Source: Cliona cf. orientalis
Lineage: Eukaryota > Porifera > Demospongiae > Clionaida > Clionaidae
Direction of reading: 5' to 3'
Length of the DNA: 64,000 nucleotides
Assembly: GCA_963930775.1 (NCBI GenBank)
Contig: OZ005693.1
Coordinates: forward strand, 7,996,006 to 8,060,005
Positions 22,901 through 34,400 of the stretch are shown piece after piece. The notes below the pieces were generated by a model, which made no database searches, was not told the DNA's origin, and saw only the letters and a list, made by a program, of their open reading frames with translations. How positions within the stretch are numbered: position 1 is the stretch's first letter; every line of letters begins with the position of its first letter. The position numbers and the translations under genes are program-made.

Positions 22901-23882
22901 GGTTAATTTTTAACAGTAGCCAGCCTGTGAGTAAGGACCTAGGAGCCATACTGTTGAGCTTCACTCGTCAAATAGCCCTGGGTATGGGATATCTCTCCAT
23001 CAAACAGTACGTGCATCGTGATCTCGCTGCCAGGAATGTATTGGTCTCAGAGGAAGGTGTTTGTAAGGTAATTTGAGCCATGTGCATCAAAGTCAGCACA
23101 AATAAACAAGTAAAGCTATAATGATATTATTTATCCCACAGGTAGCTGATTTCGGTCTTTCTCGAGATCTTCAACATGAAGACTACTATATTTCCCAAGG
23201 AGGGAAGATTCCAGTCAAGTGGACAGCTCCAGAGGCCCTTCACTATCGCAAGTACTCCACTGCCAGTGATGTCTGGAGCTATGGCTGCCTCCTCTATGAG
23301 ATATGGTCGCTGGGGTGCAAGCCATTTCATGATCTCACCAATGCAGAGGTGCTGCTAGCAACCATTAACGCATAGTAATAAAATGAGATTTCCTCCTATT
23401 CTTGCTTGCAGGCTATGCAGAAGGTGGGCTCTGGCCATCGCCTTCCGCCCCCACCTGGATGTCCCAGGAGCATTTACCAACTGATGATCAAATGCTGGTA
23501 AGGATGCATGTTGGCAGTTTATGTCAAGTTTTGGATCACATGGTGAATGTGAAAATGGATGTAAACCACACACCTCTTGCTCTATTGTACATGCAGGCAC
23601 CCTAGTCCCTCATCCAGACCAGGTTTCAATGAAGCTGTGGTAATGCTTCAGCATCCAGACTTTCAGATCCTAAAGTGGACGGAAAAGGATATTGCTGTTA
23701 CAAATGAAGCTGCCAGGCTACTGGCCTCTCCTCTTGAAGCAGGGCACTGCCTTTACCCAGATCTCCAGAACTCTTATAAGTCCCGCACCAGCAGTAATCG
23801 ATGTGAGGATAAGCCTCAGAAAATAAATGATAGCAATGAGGCTACTGCCCAAACTCTACATTCCATTATTCCTACCGATTGA
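13605..23882 (+). CDS. TK1: receptor-type tyrosine kinase with very short ectodomain
   Basis: Ten exons: 13605-13683, 14548-14831, 17129-17215, 18094-18488, 22251-22479, 22768-22838, 22917-23067, 23142-23348, 23412-23497, 23597-23882. They give 624 residues with every junction in phase. Residues 1-23 look like a signal peptide ([12 protein letters not shown]). Only about 30 Pro/Thr/Ser-rich residues follow before the membrane span (about 57-75), then RRKKR stop-transfer. The juxtamembrane part holds DDYSTL, DGYTLL and YWEPA (Tyr254) with EEELMDQL. Kinase motifs are GSGQFG 288-293, Lys318 in [12 protein letters not shown] with Asp417, DFG 435-437, activation-loop Tyr447/448, and APE 461-463; all essential residues are present. 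The HRDLAARN form and the insert-free catalytic domain mark a tyrosine kinase of animal type; I cannot assign a named vertebrate family. The donor after exon 2 (gtctgt) is weak. Extra ectodomain exons in the 864 bp first intron are not excluded. Confidence 0.9.
13684..14547. other. TK1 intron 1
   Basis: An 864 bp intron between the signal-peptide exon and the membrane-span exon. It contains the palindrome at about 14253-14372. The open frame at 13837-14160 lacks flanking splice sites in a matching phase and resembles no ectodomain, so I see no extra exon here. Confidence 0.55.
14253..14372. mobile_element. foldback MITE, TIR tagcctcgtccccaggccct
   Basis: A 120 bp foldback element in TK1 intron 1. 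Arms of about 45 bp (tagcctcgtccccaggccct continuing to cccagctttt) pair with aaaagctgggag ... cttggggacgaggcta around a loop of about 30 bp. The end sequence is related to the tagtctcg elements at 7635, 8113 and 17417. Confidence 0.85.
15001..15960. mobile_element. 960-bp inverted-repeat element with minisatellite ends
   Basis: The left arm (15001-15078) begins ggtagtctacaatcactgga and contains three copies of the unit ggactggaatggt. The right arm (about 15882-15960) is its inverse and ends ccagtgattgtagactac. The roughly 800 bp interior has no open frame of note. It lies in TK1 intron 2. Words of the same unit also occur at about 38960-39012 and near 40345. Confidence 0.8.
16909..16934. repeat. 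AG dinucleotide microsatellite
   Basis: A run of about 13 GA/AG units in TK1 intron 2. The surrounding 16000-17100 sequence shows no coding signal. Confidence 0.85.
17417..17751. mobile_element. MITE, TIR tagtctcatactcagcccct
   Basis: A 335 bp element in TK1 intron 3. The left end tagtctcatactcagcccct pairs with aggggctggacatgagacga at the right. The interior has no supported gene. Confidence 0.75.
18712..19668. mobile_element. composite TACCGTA-type element with nested MITE, TK1 intron 4
   Basis: The left end ataccgtaccctcgcgaaag (from 18735) is inverse to the right end cgagggtgcggtaat (to about 19668). Inside, a block of about 120 bp (18712-18834, ctggctgctgattgcgagtc onward) is repeated directly at 19316-19438. 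The first copy is split by a nested element at 18831-19175 whose TIR is tatagacccattgcacgt / acgtgcaatgggtctata. Removing the nested element restores the collinearity of the two direct copies (both continue gcccaggtaagttacccacg). Confidence 0.75.
19670..21787. other. TK1 intron 4, central part
   Basis: About 2.1 kb of AT-rich intron sequence. A short direct repeat, tatgaagtagcccta, occurs at about 20355 and 20413. No further repeat end or exon is recognisable; small open frames here lack splice context. Confidence 0.5.
21788..22004. mobile_element. MITE, TIR catatagccggaaaatttgg
   Basis: A 217 bp element. The left end catatagccggaaaatttgg is inverse to the right end ccgccaatatttccggctata with cggt. 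The interior repeats the word accgccaaattt several times on both strands. It lies about 250 bp before TK1 exon 5. Confidence 0.85.
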
Positions 23883-25330
23883 CTGTTAGAACAAGCACTA
23901 TAATTACATGTATATGTACGCGCATTGATTATGCTATTCTCAGCATTGTCATGCATCACAATGTCTCATTCAAATGCATACTTGTCGTCATGATAAGCAG
24001 CCCCACCCAATGATTCTCGGTACGTACGCTGCCGCGATACGGATGGGAGGAGCTGGGAGGTCAGGGTAGGGATGGGTTGCGAATGGTTAGCAGAGTTAGT
24101 ATGGGGGGTCTGGGGGTGTGTTGGCAGGATTAGTCCCTAGGTTTTTCTATACGTCGACTGTACTGATGGGAGGGGCTGGGTGTAGGTTTATCTATGAAAT
24201 AACGGCTGCCAGCAAGGTAGCCAATTGCGAGCACTTGGGCTCTAGATCTTGTATGTGGAACAGGTTCAAATCTTGCTGTATACTTTGACCTTTTTTCTAT
24301 CAAATTTTTCTAAGTTTTGGCATTATTTGTGTTAGATCGCATTTAATTGCGTCGTATCACCCCCTTGCATTTTTTAATAGCTCAAATTCCTGCATAGGTA
24401 GTTTTGTCTCGCGAATAAGCCAAGCAAAAACAGTAGCCACAACTAACAAACTAGCTCTTTGTCGTTTTCTAGAGTTTTGTCCACCAAACAACCAGAGAAA
24501 GATCGCGCACCCACGTGCCATTCTACGGTCGGTAATGGTCGTCACATGGGAATGTTAGAACGACGCGCATAAGTCCCCCTCCCCGCTTTTGCTCAATCCT
24601 AGCATGCACGGGGGGGGGGGGGGGGGGGGAGGCCGTTTAATGGTCCAAGTGCAGAAAGAGGGTTTTATTTGTGGGATTTTATGGCAAAATTTAATAAAAC
24701 CACCTGCCTGAAAAAAGAAAGATATTATACGGTACGTATAACATGTATAACTTGCACAGCCTTTAATAGTAAGTAAAGGGATTGGTAAGGGTCGTTAACG
24801 TTGCGTACACACCCTAGCTATATGCATGGCTAGTCCGTGCCCAGCCCCCTTCTCTCCGGTCCACGTGCACGTTAGTACTAGTGCCCAGACCCCACCCCCA
24901 ATTGCCAAGAGCACGTACGTACGTTCGTGATGAACTTACACCATGCGCATGCGCGCGGGCACGAGCCTCCACGTGGCCGCGGCCGCCCCGGGCCCCATTT
25001 TCCTGCGTCATCGTGATGCTCCCTGCATGCAGCGTTTGCTGTCACGGTTTATAGGGACATTTTGGAGGGTTTCTTTCTCAGTTGAGCTCAGTAATTAATT
25101 TTAGTGACGCTGTTTTCACTGGTAAGCTGAACGCACAAGAGAGACAAAAGTAAGCACCAGGCATGGTTACGACGCATGATCATGGATGCGTAGATAGATG
25201 TCGGGTTTAGAATACTAGTCCTGCCTAGCGTGAAGGTGACATTGGGGGTAGGCATGTGTAGGCATGTGCTTGTGTAAGTGTGAGCGGCCTCACGGGCCAG
25301 CGACAAGTATCGATCGGCAGCAGGCTAGCA

Positions 25331-25371
<41 letters not shown>

Positions 25372-25478
25372 TACTTAGTATATATATCAGGAGATAGCAC
25401 AAATTATTGAGTCTAATGCAGTAGCACGATATAATTTTGCAGGATCGACTTACAGCTGGAAGCAGCAAGGGTGAAGCC
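23883..25478. promoter_or_regulatory. TK1-TK2 intergenic region and TK2 5' region
   Basis: A 1.6 kb region. It holds a 20-base G run (24610-24629) and an AAT microsatellite (about 25336-25370). From about 25000 to 25210 there are blocks shared with the region upstream of TK3 (38310-38500): gcgtcatcg, acatttt followed by gtttctttc, ttttag/tagtgac, and cgcatgatcat. These conserved blocks are candidate promoter or 5' UTR elements. No gene is seen. Confidence 0.5.
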
Positions 25479-28400
25479 ATGGCAGCATTAACTATGAAGA
25501 CGGATCCAGTCACTGAGTGTAAGAAAAAATATTGTAGTGGTTTGTGGCTCACTTGGAACACTTGACAAATTATGTATACCCATAAACCCATGGTGTGGTT
25601 TTTTTTTGATACCTAAATGATTTTTTTTTGCCAAACTGAATGTTTTTAGTGAGTTGAATAACCATAATCTATGGTACAACTGACCTACAATTACACATTT
25701 TATGGATGACTTGAGGCGTGAAAGTTTATTCAGTGTAATTGTATAGTATATATGCAACTTATTCATACGCCCACTGATGATCAAAGAAATTGGCTTATCA
25801 TATACGTATATTATATCTATCGCCACATCTATGAATACTTCAGTGATCAATCCTACTGCACTTAGGCTCATAGGTCCTGCCAGGGTTTCATTTAGCGACA
25901 AAAATTTGGGGCCCAGTGGAAGTATGATAAATGAGTGGGCATATTAAATTTTAGCACGCAAAGTTCCTTGAGACGTATAATATTTAGGAGGATTTCTTTA
26001 ATTCCCCCAGATAATTTTTGATCAAAAACAAAATTCTAATGGTTTGATTTGGTGACTTATTGATGCTAAATTTAATTAAAGCTTAAGGGGGAAGCTAGGG
26101 AGTTTAGAGAGGAAGCTCCCCCCCCCCTGAATGAAACCCTGGCTGCTCAACTTCTATTGCATCACAGCAAACTAATTTCCATCATTATTCGTAGCAATAG
26201 CAATGTTGCAAGTTGCACCTGATTATGATGGGCTAAATATTCACACCTTAAGTGGTCTATAATACCGTAAATCTGGAAATTTTCGTTGTAAAAATATTCT
26301 CGTAGTCGATGATGGCTACGAAAATTAATCTTACGAAATTAGCAGGGTTTGGGTTTGGGTTTGGGTAATCTTACGAAATTAGCATGCACTATCGCTAATG
26401 CGGTAAGGGGTCATTCCTACGAAAAATTTTTTCCCGAAAATTTATCATACGAAAGTCTCTTTACATGAAAATTTCCAGATCTACGGTAATATATGATCGT
26501 GTGGATAATACTGTCTTCTGAACGAAACAGTTTTTATTGGCTACTGTTGTTTATTAGGCCACTCCAAGTGGTATACCGGTTTCTGGTCAGGTTCTTTCCC
26601 AAGTTAAGAGGCGGGCGCGCGGGTTAAGCCATTATGTCATTACCAACTTAGTGAACAAGACCACAAAAACTCAAGCTGCATTTTAATACCCATGTGTTTT
26701 AATCATCAAAATCAACGCAACAGGTTGGTTGGATATCACAACTGTTCAATAGAAACACAGATATTATAACATAATTGTGAAAAATCAGCCTTAAGACAGA
26801 TTCAGCTAGATCAGCAAGGATACAAAGCTTACCTTCGAGGCTGGCGGCAGTACAAAGGGGCGTGGCCGATGTTTTGCGCATGCGCAGAAGGAATAATGGC
26901 CAGAAAGTGCATCTTCCTGAGATTGATGCGGGCGGCAGACCAGAAACCGGGATACTACTTGGAGTGGCCTTATTGACCTCCATCATGCTACAGTTTGATA
27001 ACTTAATTAGGTTTGATAGTCTGATAAGCATGGCCAGCTAATTATAAGTGGTTTTGCCACTTAGTTTAGCTCCTCATGCAGCCATACAATGAGCTATGAT
27101 TATAGTTGGTTGCTTTAATATACACAGGCAAGTGCACACTCCCCCCATTTATAGTATACCACATTTCATTGGGTCAGTATAGCAACAAATGTGTGCAATT
27201 AATGTGCCAGGTAAGTGCTTGCCCAGGTGGGCCAAAATTATAAGTTATGTTTGAATGCTCCCATAGAGTCAAGAAATTAATGATTAGTATACAATGGCGC
27301 GATTTTGATGGAATGTCCCCTTCATCAATCATAATTCCCCAGAATGTTGGCGACAGTAAGTGACACCTGGAATGTGTTGCTACACATGCAACATGCATAT
27401 ACACTACAGAACGTTACAGAAAGTTTGTTGACTAGTGTTACAGCAAACTGAAGAGCTTCTATGATACAGCACATGTGCACACCTATTATTTTTTAGACTT
27501 TTGATGCACCAAGTCCTGTGATTTGATTGTTTATTCAATTTGCATCATGTAAATGCTACAATAATATAAAAGTCCCAAGGTATAAATATTATTATTAGCC
27601 AAGGGGGATTAACAGACATTAGAGTACTTCAGATACAATGTACTTACAAAATACTTAGGTTTTGCTTTCAGGATATTAGAGTACCGTATTTATTCGAATA
27701 GTAGCCACGGCTGCTATCAATTTCAGCCTTGCTGGAGTGCGGCTACTAATTGAGGGTGGCTCTTATTCGAGGACGGCTTTTATTTATTGAGGGATACCTT
27801 TGCGCTGATCCGGTGGTATCTTGTTGTGATAGACTAATTTTTCAGGACTGCTTTTCAAATAGTCGAGATGTTATGATCGAAAAACAGCAGCAGAACCAAG
27901 CCAGGGACGTCTTCTGTCATGCTTTTGCCTCGAACTGACGATCGTTCATGGTGTGCGAATGTGGCCATACCCACTTAATTGTGTTCACGCATGCATGCAG
28001 CAAATATTTGAGGGTGGCAACTATTTCTTTGGCAGAGCTCCAGGTGCGGCTACTTTTCGAGGGCGGCTACTATTTGGGGTGCGGCTTCTATTCGAATAAA
28101 TACTATATTCAAAAATCCTATCCAGTCTGTAGATCCATTGTGACCTACTATGAGAAAAGGGACCACTCGGGATAAAATTTCATTTTCCAATAATAGCTAA
28201 AATGTAGGAAAAATGAATTTTTTTCTGTTTTTACTCTACCAGAAAATATAGGATTTTGGCTTCATATTGATATGCTATGTTTATGTAGTTGCAATATGTA
28301 AACTATTGTTATGGACGCAAACAATTGCTTGGACACATACAATAATTATTATTAATATTAATATAAAATTTAAATATTTAATATGCGCATTTTCCAAGAA

Positions 28401-31400
28401 TCGAATATATCTACCTCTGCGTGTATAAAAATGGTCATAACTCCACTTGTGATTAATTTTTTCATGAAACCTGCACCATTGGATTCAGCACACACAGAGC
28501 TATCAATGTTAAAAACTCATTTTTTATATATGAAATATCCCGAGTGGTCCCTTTTCTCAGAGCAGGTCACCATTGGTTTCAGTCTAACCTATGCAGAAGG
28601 GACTCATAGTAATTATTTATTGGATCACCAAGGCATTTCAGATATTTCCTTGTCTTCACCTACACCTAGCTATTCTGATCTAGGAGAAAGAAACTATAGC
28701 TGTGATAGTGTTTGCATGATTTAATTAATAATTGATACACCTACACACACGGAGAACTCGAGCTGCATGACACAGATGCTGATGTGAGAGTTGGAATCCA
28801 TTTCTGCACACATATTTTGAGCATTCCAATGGTAATTGTTTGAATCTAGAGTATTATCCTGGCCCATACTCATTTCCTTGAATAGCCTAAGGCGGGGTGT
28901 ACCAACTAGGATGTGGGAATAGAGCAAGGGAGTAGATAAGATTACGTGACCATTGAAATATTGTATTTCCTTGTCAATGAATTCTGTATTTCCTTGAATT
29001 CTTGCTGCCACTGAACTGTTCCACCACAGAGTTCCTGGTTGAATGTTCAGTATCAAGAACCCATACAGCTTGCATCATGTTACAATGATGTATTCTCTCA
29101 AATAATTGATACACCTATATACACTTATGGGGAAAACTCAAGTTGGACACTTCAGTCAGTGGGAATTAGAATACTTTAGATGCTCATAAACCTATAATAG
29201 TGGATATTTTAAGATATATATGAATGACAGTTTGCATCAAGAAATTTTCGTGGGCAACAAGCTACTTGTATCTCCGCAAGGGAAGCAGCTGTGAAGCTGA
29301 AACTAAAACGAAAATATAGATGTACATGATGTTAAAGGCAGCTGTCACAACATTGTAGTGGGATTCCCAAGTCAGGCTATGACCACCATTGTCACAATCT
29401 CTACTTATTTACTAAGTATACTTACTCCAGTGCTGGAATTGGTTCCCAAGTTTATAGAGCCTTCACAGAGGGAAAGCTACACAAAAGAGGGTCATTTACA
29501 CCTAGGATAATGGCTACCTGGCCATATCAACACAGCTGTCTAGCTGCTTTCTGATAGATTTACACCAACTATTGGTCAAAAGAGAAGCCATCTATAGGTG
29601 AACCTTGACCATGGTATTCATTTGTGGTTTGTTTTAGCATGCTCCATTACTCACTATAGGGAAATGCCTGTGCATATTATATCACCAATAACCCATGCAA
29701 AAAATAAACATTGAATTGGTACCGATGCTGACACGAGAGTTTGAAATATTTTTACATATATTTTGAGCATTCCAGAATTAAATCATTGTTTAAATTTAGA
29801 ATACCGTATTTAATATTTCATTGTTTGGACAATCAAAACTTAAACACACGAAAATAATATTATTATGTGACCAATTTTGAGAAAAGGGACTATTAACTTT
29901 TGGGACATCGTACGCGTGTGTTGGTCGTATATAGCTTGTACTAGTATGCATAGAGCACAATGTATATTCTGTAGGTGTATCCACTCTTTGTTGGTGACAA
30001 TATACTGATACAAGTGTACTCACTACTAACATTTGTAGAAAGCAAGTTGGACATTGTCATGATACAATTGATCTTGTTTCTGAATGTTCCCTTTCCTCAT
30101 AGCAGGTCACATAATATTATTATTAAAGAATAATAATTATTATGCGCTACGGGGTCGTTTGTCAGAAAATATTTCGTGAAAAATTATCACACTAAACATT
30201 TTGGACACAAAATATTCGCAATTAATTTTACGGTATTATCCTGGCCCATACACATTATTATAATAGTGGCTATCAATTAATTATCCCACATGAATGCTTA
30301 AGGAATCAATTGATTGGTCATGTCGCTGTTGTCCGCCTATACGAGCGTCACAAACGCTGTATTTTAATTGGCCACACCTATATTATATCAACTGCACCCA
30401 CTGCTGGCCATTTGGTTTCTGCTCATGTGCACAACCTAGCATAATAAAAAAATTATGCACGTAAAGGTTAAAATATAGTCAGCAGGCTCATGCATATGAA
30501 TGCTGCTGCAGCTCTCTGACTCTCGATTATCTTGATGCAGATAGATGCAGATGCAGCATGCGGTGAATGTGCTCTATAGAGCTTTAATTAGTTTCCTTGA
30601 TGTGATATATAAGTTCATGAAAAGGCTGTAAATTGCATGCTTTCATTGCTTATCATAATATTACAGTTCAAGTTGCTCTCGGGCTGGTGATAGTCTTTAT
30701 TGTCACAACGGTCACTGTTGTGTTTGGATGCTGGTGTGGCAAGAAGAGAAGGAAGCAGTCTCAGTTTGACCTACCTAAGAAGGGAATCCCTGATGACATT
30801 GACTTTCATGATGACAAGCAGCGACCAAGTCCTAAAATCTCAGTGTTTGGTGAGAGAAAGGTATATTTGCGCACTACTGCAACTAACCTCACATAGATGT
30901 ATGACATAGGTGGAGAAATTTGAGGGGGTTGGGGGGGGGGGGGGGGAGTGGGGAAGAGGGGAATTGACAGTCTGATGGTCAGAGGGGCCAGCCCCCCTCG
31001 TTTTTCAATTGTGTGTACTTTTCAATAAAAGAAATCTGAAGACTACTGTTGGAAGGCGATCAGAATGTTCCAAACCTTCCTGGGGTAGCTAGCATGCTCT
31101 ATCCTTGAGGTCTGAGCCCCTCTCCCTCTCCCCCCCCCTCCCCCATGTTTGTGGAGTGTTCCCTGTGGTCCTTGCATTCAGTAATATTATTTCATGACAT
31201 TGTATTATTTATAGTATTCAGAAGCTAATGACTACTCAGAACAGAAACGTAAGGCAGTTGAATCAAAAGTAAGTCATAGTCAGGTATCTCCAAAGCCACA
31301 CAAGATTAAATATTACAATTAACTTGTATGCAAACACACTTCTGGCATGTACATAACAGAGATTGAATGCAGACAACCAAGTGCCCCCTCCAAGCACCAC

Positions 31401-34400
31401 GGCACAAAACCTTGCTCCACTGGCAGAAGATGGTTACTCAATGCTTGGCCCTGATGGAGACATCATCTTATCTGACAAACCTGAAGAGAATGTTTTACCA
31501 GTGGACGAGGGTCCTGAATATGACGAAGTTAATGAAGAAGATCCACCAGGCGATGAGCAGTTGCAAGATGTCAGCACGGAGTATGTTATTGACGACGACA
31601 AGGCTTATTATGCTGTTGCGTACTGGGAGCCGGCAAACAAGGAGGAAGAGTTGATGGATCAGCTTTACTCTACGCTCAAGTTACAGAGAATTCCTGCTGA
31701 AAGTGTAGAGTGAGTTAATCTGAGTTTGCCATAGATCTTACAATTATTTTCATGTTTGTTTCAATAATTCCAAAAAAATCCTGCTTGTACATAATAATTA
31801 CTCATAATAATTCAATTTCCTTCTATTAATTATTGGACAATATTGCATTGCACAATTCCAGGCTTGCCCATAGTGCAGTGCAGTGTATACATAATTTTAT
31901 GCGGTTACACTTGAGCACTAGAATGATAGCAACAAGATCAATGATATGGAATTCACAATGCTATGTACCCTAGTCTTTGAGTTCGTGAAGGGACCCAAAA
32001 TTCATAAGTCGCTTGATTATACATACTAGTATTAATTTTATCATATCATGTATGGAATCTTTCTGCTAACCCTTACCATCGCATACGCCATGGACACAAG
32101 TTAAGTTAGCCCCTAATAATTTTGCTGACCTCTCTATCTACTTACATGTACTCCAGGTCTGTACAGCCACCGTAGAATGAGCTAATTAGCATGTCAGCCA
32201 TCCTGACCAAAAAAAAGTATACTGTTAGATTTGCCCACCTGTTGATTATTGACTCACCTTTTTTAGTTTCTCTGATATAGAAGAAGTGGCTCTCGTTAAT
32301 AATATCACAGCTCGGGATATTTTTGCCAGTCAAAATATTTCATTCGTTAAATTTTCACATAGTCAAATTTTCTTCACATACACAAACCTACATAATACTA
32401 ATTAGTGTGTATAAAATATTATTTTCATCAGGACAGATCATCGACCAATTCTTATTCCTGATCTACAGTGCGTATGTATTTCGAAAGAGGCCATTGCATG
32501 CGTTCTTGTGCTAATTAGATTCCATAGAAAATTAATAATAATAACATTGGCGTCAAACAAACACAGTTCTAGGAACTGAAATTCTTTACAGCAATTGGAT
32601 CTTGCCATTTTTATTGTAACATAGAACACAGAAATCTTACTGTAACCAATGACGCTTATGACTCAGGCTTACAAAAGAATGCAATATTATGACATATCAA
32701 TAATATAATATTTTTATTTTTATTGTATTGCTAACTATGCTTTATTAGGTATATGCAAATTGCGCAGTATAATGCCTCACACAGCTGCCAATGGATGGTT
32801 TGGTCATTGAGTGCATGCGCAAGCGTTGACGTAAACTTGCAGATGATAAAGTAAAATTTGAGCATCTATAGAGCAAAGAATTAGATGCCCTAAGATACTC
32901 AGCAACTTACAGCATGTGCATGTACACCCACACACACGTTAGCCACACGTTACTTCCAGCAATATATAATATTGTAGTACTGAAGCCATACAAATCAAAG
33001 GGATGCCGACAACAGCTAAAATCGCTTACCACCCAACTGCCTTCCCGCAGGACTATAACTAAACCCACAGGACAATAACTCCTGCAAGGCATATAACTGA
33101 GTTGTTATTGTCCTGCGGGTAGCAGCTGAGGGAAAGCACCTTGTAGCTATATACACTAGCTGTGGTTTGCACCTTGTAGTTTTCTTTTGTTCAGTACTAC
33201 AAATCGGTTATAGTACTCGATCTCGATAGTTCAGTGGCTTATTGACCTCGGGCTTCGCCCTCGGTCAATAAATCACTGAACTGTCTCGCTCTCGTGCTAT
33301 AACCTATATTTACACCACTAGCAAACTTAATTAATTTTTGTGGTATCAATTATTACCCTCAAATTTTTACAGACTAAAGGAACAACTTGGCAGTGGTCAA
33401 TTTGGTATGGTCTACCGTGGGCTGTGGAGGAAGGAGAGTGAAGGTGGGGGTGGAGATGGGGAGGTCATGGAGGTGGCTGTCAAGTCACTGGTGAAAGAAG
33501 CCAATGAGCATGAGAGAGTGACGTTCCTGAGAGAAGCAGCCATCATGGGACAGTTCAACCATCCATACCTCGTCAAGATCTTGGCAATCATTGATGATGA
33601 GCCAGTTAGTGAGAAGATAATAATTATTTGAGTTCACTGGTGTGTAATAATTGTGATGCTTACAACCTTTTTTTATCCAGGTGAAGTTAGTGGAGGAATT
33701 GATGCCAAAAGGGGACCTTCGTCAACACCTTAGCTCGCTGAGGCCTAGGTGAGTCCAACTAGGCTTACACTCTACTATAATTTTTTTGCAGTGGGAGGGC
33801 CAGCATAATTATTATCAGATTAGTGGGAAACTTTAGTGTGATTTTTAATTTGGCGATTTGGTGAGTTTGGTATAGATTGCCAACTTAGAAGTTCACCAAT
33901 TGAATTTAATGCATGCACACCTATTGTGGTAATGATTCAGATTGCCAAATTTAAACTGCGCCAATTCCACTGGATCGTAGTAGCAAGGGCTTATAGACCC
34001 CAAAGGGGAGAGGGCATGTAACTGGCACCTGGCAAAATTCAAATCCATAGGCTAAAAATAGTAAAATCCACATTATATCAGTCCATAGCACTAATGCAAT
34101 ACAGACAACAGCTGTTACTATAATTAGTTACAAACCACTGAATTTTGCTTGGTACACAATCTTGTATGGCAGTTACATGCCCTCTCCCCCTTTGGGGTCT
34201 ATAAGCCCTTGGTAGCCCGGGAGAAAAGGAACGCGTGCGCGCGCGGTTTGTTGTTGAAAATACGCGGTTTTTACGCCAAATTTCACGCGTATTACCGCAC
34301 GGTACCGCCCCAAACCGTTCACTTCCGGTGCGATCGAAAACAAAGTTAAGAGAGGAGCGCTTCGATTGTGTGCGCGTTCGAACCTTCGGCTACTAAGCTT

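Noticed and set aside
28383..28724. 113-residue plus-strand frame
   Set aside because: Lies mostly within the interior and right TIR of the MITE at 28139-28571.
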